The position numbers were made by a program, and so were the translations under genes. A stretch of DNA of 64,000 bases from Pelomonas saccharophila_A (lineage in GTDB: Bacteria > Pseudomonadota > Gammaproteobacteria > Burkholderiales > Burkholderiaceae_C). The DNA lies in assembly GCF_031458095.1 (NCBI RefSeq), contig NZ_JAVDXU010000006.1:62001-126000 (forward strand), in the 5' to 3' direction. Below the pieces are notes generated by a model that was not told the origin of the DNA, did no database searches, and saw nothing but the letters and a program-made list of their open reading frames with translations. This document shows positions 1-8,358 of the stretch, one piece after another (position 1 is the first letter of the stretch; the number at the start of each line of letters is the position of its first letter).

Positions 1-1
1 C

Positions 2-196
2 CAGATGGTGGCCCTGCAGGCGGCCAGCCGCGCCCTGGTGGACCAGGCCCATGCCCTGGCCCTGGCCCAGGGCGGCCGCTGCGAAGGCCCGCCCGGCCTG
101 CGCCCCCACTACCATCCACACTACTACGGCGCCTATTTCCGCGACCTCGACGGCAACAAGCTCTGCGTTGCCTGTCACGACGCCCCTCCCGCCTGA
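2..196 (+). CDS. VOC-family (glyoxalase/bleomycin-resistance fold) protein, C-terminal part
   Basis: This is an open frame running in from the left edge and ending with TGA at 194-196, so only about 64 C-terminal residues are visible. The segment reading YGAYFRDLDGNKLC matches the final beta-strand of vicinal-oxygen-chelate proteins, where the Tyr-x-x-Phe-x-Asp-x-Asp-Gly-Asn pattern precedes the end of the fold. Such proteins bind a metal and may be glyoxalase-like enzymes or binding proteins. The substrate cannot be told from this fragment. Family placement is from the motif alone. Confidence 0.7.
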   Translation, partial: QMVALQAASRALVDQAHALALAQGGRCEGPPGLRPHYHPHYYGAYFRDLDGNKLCVACHDAPPA

Positions 197-259
197 GTTT
201 TGGCCCCAGGTCAGCGCGGCAGCCCGGCCGTGCGTTCTGGCTGGACGAGGCCCGCCTCC

Positions 260-265
260 TAAAAT
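260..265 (+). promoter_or_regulatory. -10-like hexamer of argS, possibly leaderless
   Basis: TAAAAT lies 8 bases before the argS ATG, and no Shine-Dalgarno sequence fits in the remaining space (CGCCCCCC). If this is the -10 box, transcription would start at or next to the start codon. The -35 region is weak: TTCTGG at 235-240 gives a 19-base spacer. This is inference from sequence. Confidence 0.4.
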
Positions 266-273
266 CGCCCCCC

Positions 274-2016
274 ATGATCCAAGCCAAGCAGGCGCTGCTC
301 GCCGCACTCGCCGACTCTCTCCAGGAAATCGCCCCCGGCTCCAACGCCGCCGTGGCCTTCGAATCCCCCAAGCAGGCCGCCCATGGCGACTTCGCCTGCA
401 CGGCCGCCATGCAGCTGGCCAAGCCGCTGAAGGCCAACCCGCGCGAACTGGCCACCCGCCTGATCGCCGCCCTGCAGGCCAGGCCGGCCTTCCAGCAATG
501 GGTGCAGTCGCTGGAGATCGCCGGCCCGGGCTTCATCAACATCCGCCTCAAGCCCGAGGCCAAGCAGGCCGTGGTGGCCGAAGTTCTGGCCGCCGGCACC
601 CAGTTTGGCCACCGTCCGGCCACGGGCAAGCACGTGATGATCGAGTTCGTGTCGGCCAACCCGACCGGCCCCCTGCACGTCGGCCATGCCCGCCAGGCCG
701 CCCTGGGCGATTCGCTGTGCTCGGTGTTCCAGAGCCAGGGCCACGACGTGACCCGGGAGTTCTATTACAACGACGCCGGCGTGCAGATCGCCACGCTGGC
801 CCACTCCACCCAGCTGCGCCTGAAGGGCTTCAAGCCGGGCGACGCCTGCTGGCCGACCGACCCGGACAACCCCGAGAGCAAGAAGTTCTACAACGGCGAC
901 TACATCCAGGACATCGCCGACGCCTTCCTGCGCCAGGAGACCGTCAAGGCCGACGACCGCGAGTTCACGGCCTCGGGCGACATCGACGACCTGGACAGCA
1001 TCCGCCAGTTCGCCGTGGCCTATCTGCGCCATGAGCAGGATCTGGACCTGCAGGCTTTCGGCCTCAAGTTCGACAACTACTTCCTCGAGAGCAGTGTCTA
1101 TGCGGGCGGCCAGCTCGACGCCGCCGTGCAGCGCATGGTGGCCAGCGGCAAGACCTACGAGAAGGACGGCGCGCTGTGGTTCAAGTCCACCGACTACGGT
1201 GACGACCAGGACCGCGTGATGCGCAAGTCCGAGGGCGGCTACACCTATTTCGTGCCCGACGTGGCCTATCACGTCAACAAGTTCGAGCGCGGCTACACCC
1301 AGTGCATCAACATCCAGGGCACCGACCACCACGGCACCATCGCCCGTGTGCGCGGCGGCCTGCAGGCGCAAGGACTGGACATCCCGCAGGGCTTCCCCGA
1401 CTATGTGCTGCACAAGATGGTCACCGTCATGAAGAACGGCGAGGAGGTCAAGATCTCCAAGCGCGCCGGCTCCTATGTGACGCTGCGCGACCTGATCGAC
1501 TGGACCAGCCGCGACGCGGTGCGCTTCTTCCTGATCAGCCGCAAGGCCGACACCGAATTCGTCTTCGACGTCGACCTGGCGCTGAAGGCCAATGACGAAA
1601 ATCCGGTGTTCTATGTGCAGTACGCCCATGCGCGCATCTGCTCGGTGATCCGCAAATGGGCTGCCGAGATGGGTGGCGACGTGTCGACCATCGCGGGCGC
1701 CGACCTCGGCCTGCTGACCGCGCCGACGGAAGAGGCGCTGATGCTCAAGCTCGCCGCCTACCCCGACATGCTGACGGGCGCCGCCACCGGCATCGCCCCG
1801 CATGACGTGGCCTTCTACGCCCGCGACCTGGCCGGCGCCTACCACTCCTACTACGCCGCCGAGCGCGTGATGGGCCAGGCGCCCGAACTGAGCCGCGCCC
1901 GCGTGGCCCTGCTGGCCGCGACCCGCCAGGTGCTGGCCAACGCACTGGGCATGCTGGGCGTCAGCGCGCCCGAGCAGATGAGCCGCGATACCCCTGACAC
2001 CACGGAGAACGAATGA
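274..2016 (+). CDS. argS: Arginyl-tRNA synthetase
   Basis: Class I aminoacyl-tRNA synthetase that charges tRNA-Arg with arginine using ATP in the cytoplasm. The 580-residue product has the usual length. The HIGH-type motif HVGH is at about residues 135-138, preceded by the family's PTGPL. The KMSKS-type loop reads KISKR at about 393-397. The N-terminal Add1-type domain and the C-terminal DALR anticodon-binding domain (roughly 455-580) are present. The ATG start directly follows a -10-like TAAAAT. The stop overlaps the next start (ATGA), so the SPOR gene is translationally coupled. Identification is secure. Confidence 0.97.
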   Translation: MIQAKQALLAALADSLQEIAPGSNAAVAFESPKQAAHGDFACTAAMQLAKPLKANPRELATRLIAALQARPAFQQWVQSLEIAGPGFINIRLKPEAKQAVVAEVLAAGTQFGHRPATGKHVMIEFVSANPTGPLHVGHARQAALGDSLCSVFQSQGHDVTREFYYNDAGVQIATLAHSTQLRLKGFKPGDACWPTDPDNPESKKFYNGDYIQDIADAFLRQETVKADDREFTASGDIDDLDSIRQFAVAYLRHEQDLDLQAFGLKFDNYFLESSVYAGGQLDAAVQRMVASGKTYEKDGALWFKSTDYGDDQDRVMRKSEGGYTYFVPDVAYHVNKFERGYTQCINIQGTDHHGTIARVRGGLQAQGLDIPQGFPDYVLHKMVTVMKNGEEVKISKRAGSYVTLRDLIDWTSRDAVRFFLISRKADTEFVFDVDLALKANDENPVFYVQYAHARICSVIRKWAAEMGGDVSTIAGADLGLLTAPTEEALMLKLAAYPDMLTGAATGIAPHDVAFYARDLAGAYHSYYAAERVMGQAPELSRARVALLAATRQVLANALGMLGVSAPEQMSRDTPDTTENE

Positions 2017-2681
2017 CTGCTGCGTCCAAACCCGCCGGCCAGAAGAACCAGAAAGGCGGCTTCGTCCTCGGCCTCATCGTCGGGCTGCTCGTCGGCCTGG
2101 CCGTGGCGCTGGGCGTGGCTCTGTACATCACCAAGGTGCCCATCCCCTTCGTGAACAAGGTGCCCCAGCGCACGGCCGAGCAGGACGCCCAGGAAGCCGA
2201 GCGCAACCGCAACTGGGATCCGAACGCGCCGCTGGCCGGCAAGGCCGCGCGCAGCGCCAGCGGCGTCGTCAACGCGCCGGTCGCGTCCGTCCCGCCGCCG
2301 CCCAGCACGACCGCCAGCGCGGCTGCCGCAACGGCCAGCGCCGCCGCCACCACCGCGCTGCCGACGCCCAAGCCGCCTGCGGCCAAGGCCGAAACGCCCG
2401 CGGCCACACCCGCCTCGGCGCCGGCCGCCACTGCGGGTGCCGACGCCTATGTCTATTTCGTTCAGGCCGGCGCCTTCACCCGCCCCGAGGAGGCCGAGGC
2501 CCAGAAGGCCAAGCTGGCCATCCAGGGCTTCACCGCCAAGGTCATGGAACGCGAGCAGAACGGCCGCACCGTCTTCCGCGTGCGCCTGGGGCCCAACGAC
2601 ACCCGCGAAGCCGCCGAAGACCTGCAGCGCAAGATTGAGGCTGCCGGTTTCGAGGCCAATCTCGTTCGTGTACAACGCTGA
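2013..2681 (+). CDS. SPOR-domain membrane protein (FtsN-like)
   Basis: A 222-residue bitopic inner-membrane protein. A short Lys/Gln-rich cytoplasmic N-terminus is followed by one hydrophobic helix at about residues 14-38. Then comes a long Ala/Pro/Thr-rich periplasmic linker and a C-terminal SPOR domain (about 145-222) with the typical FVQAGAF start. SPOR domains bind denuded peptidoglycan at the septum, and this layout is that of FtsN-like division proteins. It overlaps argS by four bases and precedes the dsbA genes, an order common in Burkholderiales. Whether it is the essential FtsN or an accessory SPOR protein cannot be decided here. Confidence 0.85.
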   Translation: MTAASKPAGQKNQKGGFVLGLIVGLLVGLAVALGVALYITKVPIPFVNKVPQRTAEQDAQEAERNRNWDPNAPLAGKAARSASGVVNAPVASVPPPPSTTASAAAATASAAATTALPTPKPPAAKAETPAATPASAPAATAGADAYVYFVQAGAFTRPEEAEAQKAKLAIQGFTAKVMEREQNGRTVFRVRLGPNDTREAAEDLQRKIEAAGFEANLVRVQR

Positions 2682-2712
2682 CCGCACTACGTTCTGAAGG
2701 ATGACTGCCGCC

Positions 2713-3378
2713 ATGAAGCGCCGCGATTTCTCCGCCCTGCTCGCCTCCGCGCCCCTGGCCGGTGCCGCCAGCCACGCCCTCGCCCAGGGCGGCCCCATTG
2801 AAGGCCGCAACTACCTGGTGCTGAACCCGCCGCTGCCGTCGACGCCGGGCAAGATCGAGGTCGTCGAGTTCTTCTGGTATGGCTGCCCGCACTGCTATGC
2901 CTTCGAGCCCGCCATCGAGGCCTGGGCCAAGCAGCTGCCGGCCGACGTCGCCTTCCGCAAGGTGCACGTGGCCTTCCGTGCCAACGTCAAGATCCACCAG
3001 CGCATGTTCTATGCGCTGGAATCCATGGGCAAGGAAGCCGCCGCGCGCCCGGCCATCTTCAACGCCATGCACCAGCAGGGCCTGGCCCTGGACGATGCCA
3101 AGAGCCAGGCCAAGTTCCTGTCGCCGCTGGGCATCGACCCGACCAAATACCAGGAGGCCTACAACTCCTTCGGCGTGGTCACCAAGTGCACCCAGGCCGA
3201 GAAGCTGTCCGAGGCCTATCGCATCGACGGCGTGCCCAGCATCGGCGTCGCCGGCCGCTTCCTGACCTCGCCCAGCCAGGCCGCCCCGGCCGGCCAGCGC
3301 CTGCCTGAGCTCGAGCTCGGCCAGAAGGCGCTGCAGATCACCGACTTCCTGATCCAGCGCGCCCGGAGCAAGGCATGA
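2713..3378 (+). CDS. dsbA: Thiol:disulfide interchange protein, DsbA family (copy 1)
   Basis: Periplasmic thioredoxin-fold oxidase that introduces disulfide bonds. The CPHC active site is at residues 58-61 and the cis-proline loop reads GVPSIG. The start at 2713 is preferred over 2701 because AAGGA at 2697-2701 is then correctly spaced and translation begins at the signal sequence. That signal begins MKRRDF, resembling a twin-arginine motif, and ends in ALAQ near residue 25. The product is about 221 residues. It overlaps the next, closely similar DsbA gene by four bases, so the two look like a tandem duplication. The family is certain; which copy is the main DsbA is not. Confidence 0.9.
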   Translation: MKRRDFSALLASAPLAGAASHALAQGGPIEGRNYLVLNPPLPSTPGKIEVVEFFWYGCPHCYAFEPAIEAWAKQLPADVAFRKVHVAFRANVKIHQRMFYALESMGKEAAARPAIFNAMHQQGLALDDAKSQAKFLSPLGIDPTKYQEAYNSFGVVTKCTQAEKLSEAYRIDGVPSIGVAGRFLTSPSQAAPAGQRLPELELGQKALQITDFLIQRARSKA

Positions 3379-4034
3379 AGCGTCGCGAACTCGCACTGGC
3401 GCTGGCCTCGGCCAGCCTGATTCCCGCGGCGCGGGCCCAGGGCGGCCCGGTGGAAGGCAAGCATTACGCGCGCCTGGGCCAGGCCTTGCCCGGCTCGCCC
3501 GGCAAGATCGAGGTCATCGAGTTCTTCTTCTACCGCTGCCCGCACTGCAACGCCTTCGACCCGCTGCTGGAGGCCTGGGTGCACCAGCTGCCGGCCGACG
3601 TGAGCTTCCGCCGCGTGCCGGTGGGCCAGCAGCTCGTGCTCAAGCTGCACCAGCGCATGTTCTACGCGCTAGAGGCCATGGGTGCTCTGACGCCGGCCGT
3701 GCACAGCGGCATCTTCAACGCCATCCATCGCGGTGGCGTCGAGGCCGATGACGAGGCGGGCGTCGTCGCCCTGGTCAGCCGCCTGGGCGTGGACACGGCC
3801 AAGTTCAAGCAGACCTTCAACTCCTTCGGCATCCAGGCCAAGGTCCAGCAAGGCGTCAAGCTGGCCCAACTCGCCGGCGCCGATGAGGTGCCGGCCCTGG
3901 TCATCGCCGGCCGCTGGCGCACCAGCCCCGGCCAGGCCGGTTCCCCCGGCCTCAGCGAGGCCCAGCAGGGCCAGCAGGCCCTGGCCGTGGCGGACTTTCT
4001 CGTCAAGATGGCACGGGCCGGCAAGGTTTCCTGA
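3375..4034 (+). CDS. Thiol:disulfide interchange protein, DsbA family (copy 2)
   Basis: The 219-residue paralogue of the preceding gene. It has an MKRREL-type signal sequence cleaved after ARA near residue 21, CPHC at residues 55-58 and a cis-proline loop EVPAL. The two proteins share the same segments around the active site (PGKIEV, EFF, CPHC, QLPADV, HQRMFYALE), so they arose by duplication. Differences around the cis-proline and the residues flanking CPHC (YR versus YG before it) suggest different partners or redox behaviour. It overlaps copy 1 by four bases and is followed by a short hairpin, then lptA. Confidence 0.88.
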   Translation: MKRRELALALASASLIPAARAQGGPVEGKHYARLGQALPGSPGKIEVIEFFFYRCPHCNAFDPLLEAWVHQLPADVSFRRVPVGQQLVLKLHQRMFYALEAMGALTPAVHSGIFNAIHRGGVEADDEAGVVALVSRLGVDTAKFKQTFNSFGIQAKVQQGVKLAQLAGADEVPALVIAGRWRTSPGQAGSPGLSEAQQGQQALAVADFLVKMARAGKVS

Positions 4035-4051
4035 CCCACTTGCCGGGTGGG
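4035..4051 (+). terminator. Weak hairpin after the dsbA pair
   Basis: CCCAC at 4035-4039 pairs with GTGGG at 4047-4051 around a seven-base loop, directly after the dsbA copy 2 stop. There is no T-tract, so any termination would be weak. Confidence 0.3.
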
Positions 4052-4105
4052 AAAGGCTGGGGTCATGAAGCGGCCCCTAGAATGGCCTGCAACTTCCGTG
4101 CCGCC

Positions 4106-4723
4106 ATGCCACGCCACCTGATCCCGCTCGCTCTCGTGCTCGCCCTGTCCATCGGCGGTGGTGCCGCCCACGCCGAGAAGGCCGACCGGCTCAAGCCCAT
4201 CGTCCTGACCTCGGAGAAGCAGGGCCGGATCGACAGCGTCAACCAGCGCACCGAGCTGTTTGGCAACGTCATCATCACCAAGGGCAGCCTGATGCTGAAC
4301 GCCGACCGGGTGGATGTGCGCGAGACCCGCGACGGCTTTCACCAGGCCTATGCCAGCGGCACGACGGGCAAGCCGGTCAGCTTCCGCCAGGCGCGTGACG
4401 TGCCCGGCGAGGCCATCGAAGGCCATGCCGACCAGCTCGAGTACGACACCAAGACCGAGACCGTGCGCTTCATCGGCAACGCCAATGTGAGGCGCACTCG
4501 CGGCGCGACGGTGGCCGACGAGGTCACCGGCGCCGTCATCGTCTACGACAGCCGCACCGAGGTCTTCGCGCTGGAGGGCGGCAGTGCCTCGCCCAACCCG
4601 AACGGCCGCGTGCGCATGGTGCTGATGCCGCGCGCCCAGCCCGATGCCCCGGCATCAGCGCCGCCGGCCGCGCTGCCGCTGCAGCCGTCCACGACGATCA
4701 CGCCGCCGAAAAAGCCCTCATGA
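4106..4723 (+). CDS. lptA: Lipopolysaccharide transport periplasmic protein LptA
   Basis: Periplasmic bridge protein of the Lpt machine that passes LPS from the inner-membrane LptB2FGC complex to LptDE. The 205-residue product has a clear signal peptide (about residues 1-23, cleavage after AHA). The OstA/LptA beta-jelly-roll region follows (about 30-165), and the tail is Ala/Pro-rich. ATG at 4106 was chosen because it begins the signal peptide; the upstream ATGs at 4040 and 4082 would add a polar extension. The stop overlaps lptB by four bases. Unusually, lptC, which often precedes lptA, is absent; the upstream gene is a DsbA homologue. Confidence 0.9.
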   Translation: MPRHLIPLALVLALSIGGGAAHAEKADRLKPIVLTSEKQGRIDSVNQRTELFGNVIITKGSLMLNADRVDVRETRDGFHQAYASGTTGKPVSFRQARDVPGEAIEGHADQLEYDTKTETVRFIGNANVRRTRGATVADEVTGAVIVYDSRTEVFALEGGSASPNPNGRVRMVLMPRAQPDAPASAPPAALPLQPSTTITPPKKPS

Positions 4724-5505
4724 CCGCGGCCGCGCCCGTCACCAGCCGCGCCGCCACCGAATGCGGCAGCCGCCTCGAAGCCGAGGCCCTGGCCAAGACC
4801 TATGGCGTGCGCAAGGTCGTCAAGAACGTCCATGTGCGCGTCGACTGCGGCGAGGTCGTCGGACTGCTCGGCCCCAACGGCGCCGGCAAGACGACCAGCT
4901 TCTACATGATCGTCGGCCTGGTGCGCTCCGACGCCGGCGTCATCCGCATCGACGGCGCCGAGGTGCAGCGCCTGCCCATCCATGCCCGCGCCCGCCTGGG
5001 CCTGAGCTATCTGCCGCAGGAAGCCTCGATCTTTCGCAAGCTCACCGTCGAGCAGAACATCCGCGCGGTGCTGGAGCTGCAGCAGGACGAGCGCGGCAAG
5101 AGCCTGTCCAAGGCGCGCATCGACGAGCTGCTGAACGGCCTGCTGCACGACCTCTCCATCGAAGGCCTGCGTGACAGCCCGGCGCCGGCCCTGTCGGGCG
5201 GCGAACGCCGCCGCGTCGAGATCGCCCGGGCCCTGGCGACCCAGCCACGTTTCATCCTGCTGGACGAGCCCTTTGCCGGCGTCGACCCCATCGCGGTGCT
5301 GGAGATCCAGCGCATCATCAGCTTCCTGAAGGCGCGCGGCATCGGCGTGCTGATCACGGACCACAACGTCCGCGAGACCCTGGGCATCTGCGACCGCGCC
5401 TACATCATCAGCGAGGGCGCCGTGCTCGCCGAGGGCACGCCCGACGAGATCGTGGCCAATGCCGACGTGCGCAAGGTGTATCTCGGCGAAAACTTCAGGA
5501 TGTAG
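4720..5505 (+). CDS. lptB: LPS export ABC transporter ATPase LptB
   Basis: Cytoplasmic ATPase that powers LPS extraction by LptFG. The 261-residue product has Walker A GPNGAGKT at about residues 51-58, the ABC signature LSGGE from residue 158 and Walker B LLDEP at about 180-184 followed by FAGVDP. The H-loop histidine lies in TDHN. An N-terminal extension of about 18 residues precedes the usual start of LptB proteins. The gene is coupled to lptA and lies 8 bases before rpoN, the conserved lptA-lptB-rpoN order. Confidence 0.95.
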   Translation: MTAAAPVTSRAATECGSRLEAEALAKTYGVRKVVKNVHVRVDCGEVVGLLGPNGAGKTTSFYMIVGLVRSDAGVIRIDGAEVQRLPIHARARLGLSYLPQEASIFRKLTVEQNIRAVLELQQDERGKSLSKARIDELLNGLLHDLSIEGLRDSPAPALSGGERRRVEIARALATQPRFILLDEPFAGVDPIAVLEIQRIISFLKARGIGVLITDHNVRETLGICDRAYIISEGAVLAEGTPDEIVANADVRKVYLGENFRM

Positions 5506-5513
5506 GGCTGTTC

Positions 5514-7016
5514 ATGAAGCAGACCCTCCAGGTACGCCTCAGTCAGCATCTCGCGCTGACGCCCCAGCTGCAGCAATCCATCCGCCTGCTGCAGCTGTCG
5601 ACGCTGGAGCTGCATCAGGAAGTCGAGCAGATGCTGGCCAGCAACCCGCTGCTGGAGACCGAAGAGGAATTCACCGTCAGCGCGCCCGAGCTGGCTGCCA
5701 ATGCGCCGGCTGAATCGGGCGCCGAGAGTGGCAATGACAGCGGTGCCGAATCCCCCGACACCCCCGAGGCCCCAGAACTGAGCGGCGAGGACTTCGGCGG
5801 CACCGAGCGCGAGGACTGGGAGAACGGCACCGAGAAGGACGACTTCGACGGCATCCGCGAGCTGCCCAGCAGCTCCGGCAGCGGCAGCGATGACGACGGC
5901 GAGCGCGAGAGCCAGGAGTCCGCCGAGACGACGCTGGCCGAGCATCTGGCCCAGCAACTCGCCGGCCACCATCTGTCGGCCGAGGACCGCGCCGCCCTGC
6001 AGGTGCTCATCGAATCGCTGAATGAGGACGGCTACCTCGAGGATGCGCTGGAGGACATCGCCGCGGCCTTCACGCAGGATGCCGAGGAGCTGGAAGAGCT
6101 GGTGGACCGCCTGCGCATCGCGCTGCGCCTGCTGCAGAGCATGGAGCCGGCCGGCATTGGCGCTCGCGACCTGTCCGAATGCCTGACGCTGCAACTGCGC
6201 GCACTGCCCAAAAGCCCGGCCCAGGTCATCGCCATCCTCATCTGCAAGGGTCATCTGGAATTGCTGGCCCGCCGCGACATGCGCCGGCTGATGAACGAGA
6301 CCGGCGCCGACGAGGTCCTGCTGCGCGAGGCCCAGGGTCTCATCACCCAGCTCGAACCCAAGCCCGGCCGCCGCTTTGCCCAGGGCGCGGCCGCGGCCAT
6401 CGTGCCCGACGTCATCGTGCGCAAGAGCGGCCGCGAGTTCCGCGTGCTGCTCAACCCCGAAGTCGCGCCCAAGCTGCGTATCAACGAGCTCTATGCCAAC
6501 GCGCTGCGCGCCACGCGCGGCGGCATCAGCAACTCGCCGCTGGGCGGCCAGCTGCAGGAGGCGCGCTGGTTCATCAAGAACATCCAGCAGCGCTTCGACA
6601 CCATCCTGCGCGTCAGCCAGGCCATCGTCGAGCGCCAGCGCGGCTTCTTCACCCATGGCGAGCTGGCCATGAAGCCGCTGGTGCTGCGCGAGATCGCCGA
6701 CGAACTCGGCCTGCACGAGTCCACCATCTCGCGCGTGACGACGGCCAAATACATGGCCACGAGCTGGGGCACCTTCGAGCTGAAGTATTTCTTCGGCTCG
6801 GGTCTTTCCACCGAGACCGGCGGCGAGGCCTCCAGCACGGCGGTGCGCGCCCTCATCAAGCAGTTCGTCGCCGCCGAGGACATCAAGAAGCCACTGTCGG
6901 ACAGCGCCCTCGCAGCGATGCTCGAGGAACAGGGCATCCAGTGCGCGCGGCGCACGGTGGCCAAGTACCGCGAGGCGATGAAGATCGCGCCGGCGAATCT
7001 GCGCAAGGCGCTGTAG
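5514..7016 (+). CDS. rpoN: RNA polymerase sigma-54 factor
   Basis: Sigma-54 directs RNA polymerase to -24/-12 promoters and needs AAA+ activators. The 500-residue protein has the Gln/Leu-rich region I (about 1-50), a long acidic region II (about 60-135), the core-binding region, the helix-turn-helix region and the RpoN box ARRTVAKYRE near residues 477-486. The gene follows lptB by 8 bases. The hpf and ptsN genes that often come next are missing; an AraC-type gene on the opposite strand follows after 6 bases. Confidence 0.97.
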   Translation: MKQTLQVRLSQHLALTPQLQQSIRLLQLSTLELHQEVEQMLASNPLLETEEEFTVSAPELAANAPAESGAESGNDSGAESPDTPEAPELSGEDFGGTEREDWENGTEKDDFDGIRELPSSSGSGSDDDGERESQESAETTLAEHLAQQLAGHHLSAEDRAALQVLIESLNEDGYLEDALEDIAAAFTQDAEELEELVDRLRIALRLLQSMEPAGIGARDLSECLTLQLRALPKSPAQVIAILICKGHLELLARRDMRRLMNETGADEVLLREAQGLITQLEPKPGRRFAQGAAAAIVPDVIVRKSGREFRVLLNPEVAPKLRINELYANALRATRGGISNSPLGGQLQEARWFIKNIQQRFDTILRVSQAIVERQRGFFTHGELAMKPLVLREIADELGLHESTISRVTTAKYMATSWGTFELKYFFGSGLSTETGGEASSTAVRALIKQFVAAEDIKKPLSDSALAAMLEEQGIQCARRTVAKYREAMKIAPANLRKAL

Positions 7017-7022
7017 CGGTCC

Positions 7023-7859
7023 TCAAACTTTCGCTACCTCTCCCTTGCGCCACTCCCGCGGCGATTGCCCCGTATGCGCGCGAAAGGCGCGTGACAAGGC
7101 CGCCTCGCCCCCATAGCCCACGTCCATCGCAATGTGCTTGAGGGCACGGCCCTCGCGCAGGCCCTTCTGCGCCAGGCCGATGCGCCAGCGCTGCAGATAG
7201 ACGCCCGGCGTGCAGCCGACGACGTCGCGGAAGGTGTTGGCGAACACGGTGCGTGACATGCCGGCCGCCGCCGCCAGCTCCTCCAACGGCCAGTCGCGCT
7301 GCGGCGCCTCGTGCAGAGCCACCAGGGCGTCGCGCAGCTTGGGATGGGACAGGCCGGCCAGCATGCCGGACTCGACCTGCCCCAGGGTCATCAGCTCGCG
7401 CAGCACCCAGATCAACAGCACCTCGAACAGCCGGTCCAGCATCAGCTGGCGGCCACAGTGGCTGGACTCGGCTTCCGCAAACAACTGCGCCAGCACCGGC
7501 GCGCAGCCGGGCACCGAGGCCAGCGGCAGGCAGACCCAGGCCGGCAGGGCCGTGGCGATGGGGTGTCTGGCGCCGCCCTCGAAGGCCATGTGGGCACACA
7601 GGAACTGGGCGCCGCAGCTCGGGTCGGTGACGAAGCGATGCGCCAACGGGCGCGGGTAGAGCAGCAGGCTGGGCTCGGCGATGCGCAGGGGCACGGGTGA
7701 GCCCTCGTTGTGCACCTCCACGCCGCCCTCGCGGATCAGATGCAGCTGGCCGCGCCCGGCCTGGGGCTCCAGGCTGTTGACGCCGCACAGCGGGCCGACC
7801 TGGAAGGTCTCGGCGCGGACGGCGAAATGGGCAAAGAGGGCGGCAAGTCGGTCGGCCAT
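7023..7859 (-). CDS. AraC-family transcriptional regulator with cupin sensor domain
   Basis: A 278-residue regulator with an N-terminal cupin-type ligand domain (about residues 1-160) and a C-terminal AraC double helix-turn-helix (about 180-275), containing the typical GMSRTVFANTFRDVVG and DVGYG-type segments. ATG at 7859 is preferred over an upstream TTG at 7883 because the usual N-terminus of the cupin begins there. It is divergent from the DUF4148-like protein and the chloroperoxidase-like hydrolase, with a 115-base shared control region, so it probably regulates them. The ligand is unknown. Confidence 0.85.
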   Translation of the reverse strand: MADRLAALFAHFAVRAETFQVGPLCGVNSLEPQAGRGQLHLIREGGVEVHNEGSPVPLRIAEPSLLLYPRPLAHRFVTDPSCGAQFLCAHMAFEGGARHPIATALPAWVCLPLASVPGCAPVLAQLFAEAESSHCGRQLMLDRLFEVLLIWVLRELMTLGQVESGMLAGLSHPKLRDALVALHEAPQRDWPLEELAAAAGMSRTVFANTFRDVVGCTPGVYLQRWRIGLAQKGLREGRALKHIAMDVGYGGEAALSRAFRAHTGQSPREWRKGEVAKV

Positions 7860-7974
7860 GCTCAGTACGAATTGCAAAGTCAAACGTACTTTATGACATC
7901 TTTGGTACGGGCGCCACGGGCAAAGTTCATCCCGTCGAGAGACAGATCACCCCCCCCACCGACAGGAGCCCACC
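7860..7974. promoter_or_regulatory. Divergent control region between AraC regulator and hydrolase operon
   Basis: The 115-base region contains an AT-richer core (about 7866-7905) carrying GTAC-containing repeats: AGTACGA near 7864, CGTACTT near 7885 and GGTACGG near 7904. Spacing is close to 20 bases, about two helical turns, which suits AraC-type binding. An AGGAG ribosome-binding site precedes the ATG at 7975. The operator assignment is inference. Confidence 0.4.
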
Positions 7975-8322
7975 ATGATCCGCCAACCCGCCCTCAACCG
8001 TGCCGTCCTGCAACTGATGGTCGGCGCCGCCGTCTTCATCGGCGCCTCGGCCGCCCAGGCACAGCTGCTCTATGTGACCGACCCCGAGTCGGGCCAGAGC
8101 GTCAGCACGACGTCCACCGTGTCGCGCGCCGAAGTGCTGGCCGATCTGAAGATCTACCAGGAGTCGGGCCTGGCCGCTGCCGAGCGCGTGGCCGAAGAGA
8201 CCGGCCTGTCCAACAGCCCGGCCCTGCAGGCCGCCCGCCAGCGCTATGCCGCGCTGCGCCACGGTGAGCGCTATGCCGCCCTGGTGGCCGAGTACGCCAC
8301 GCGCCGCGGCACCAAGGCCTGA
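7975..8322 (+). CDS. Small secreted DUF4148-like protein
   Basis: A 115-residue protein with a signal peptide (about residues 1-28, cleavage after AQA). The mature part is mostly helical and carries SRAEVLADLKIYQESGLA, the pattern of DUF4148 proteins that are abundant and uncharacterised in Burkholderiales. It has an AGGAG ribosome-binding site and is followed after 36 bases by the secreted alpha/beta hydrolase, with which it probably forms an operon. No catalytic residues or cysteines are seen. Function is unknown. Confidence 0.7.
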   Translation: MIRQPALNRAVLQLMVGAAVFIGASAAQAQLLYVTDPESGQSVSTTSTVSRAEVLADLKIYQESGLAAAERVAEETGLSNSPALQAARQRYAALRHGERYAALVAEYATRRGTKA

Positions 8323-8358
8323 CCCCCACCGACAACCCCATCCAACGGAAGACCCACC

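Noticed and set aside
259..1845. Minus-strand open frame of 528 codons
   Set aside because: Antisense to argS, which has all synthetase motifs; composition is Gly/Val/His-rich shadow.
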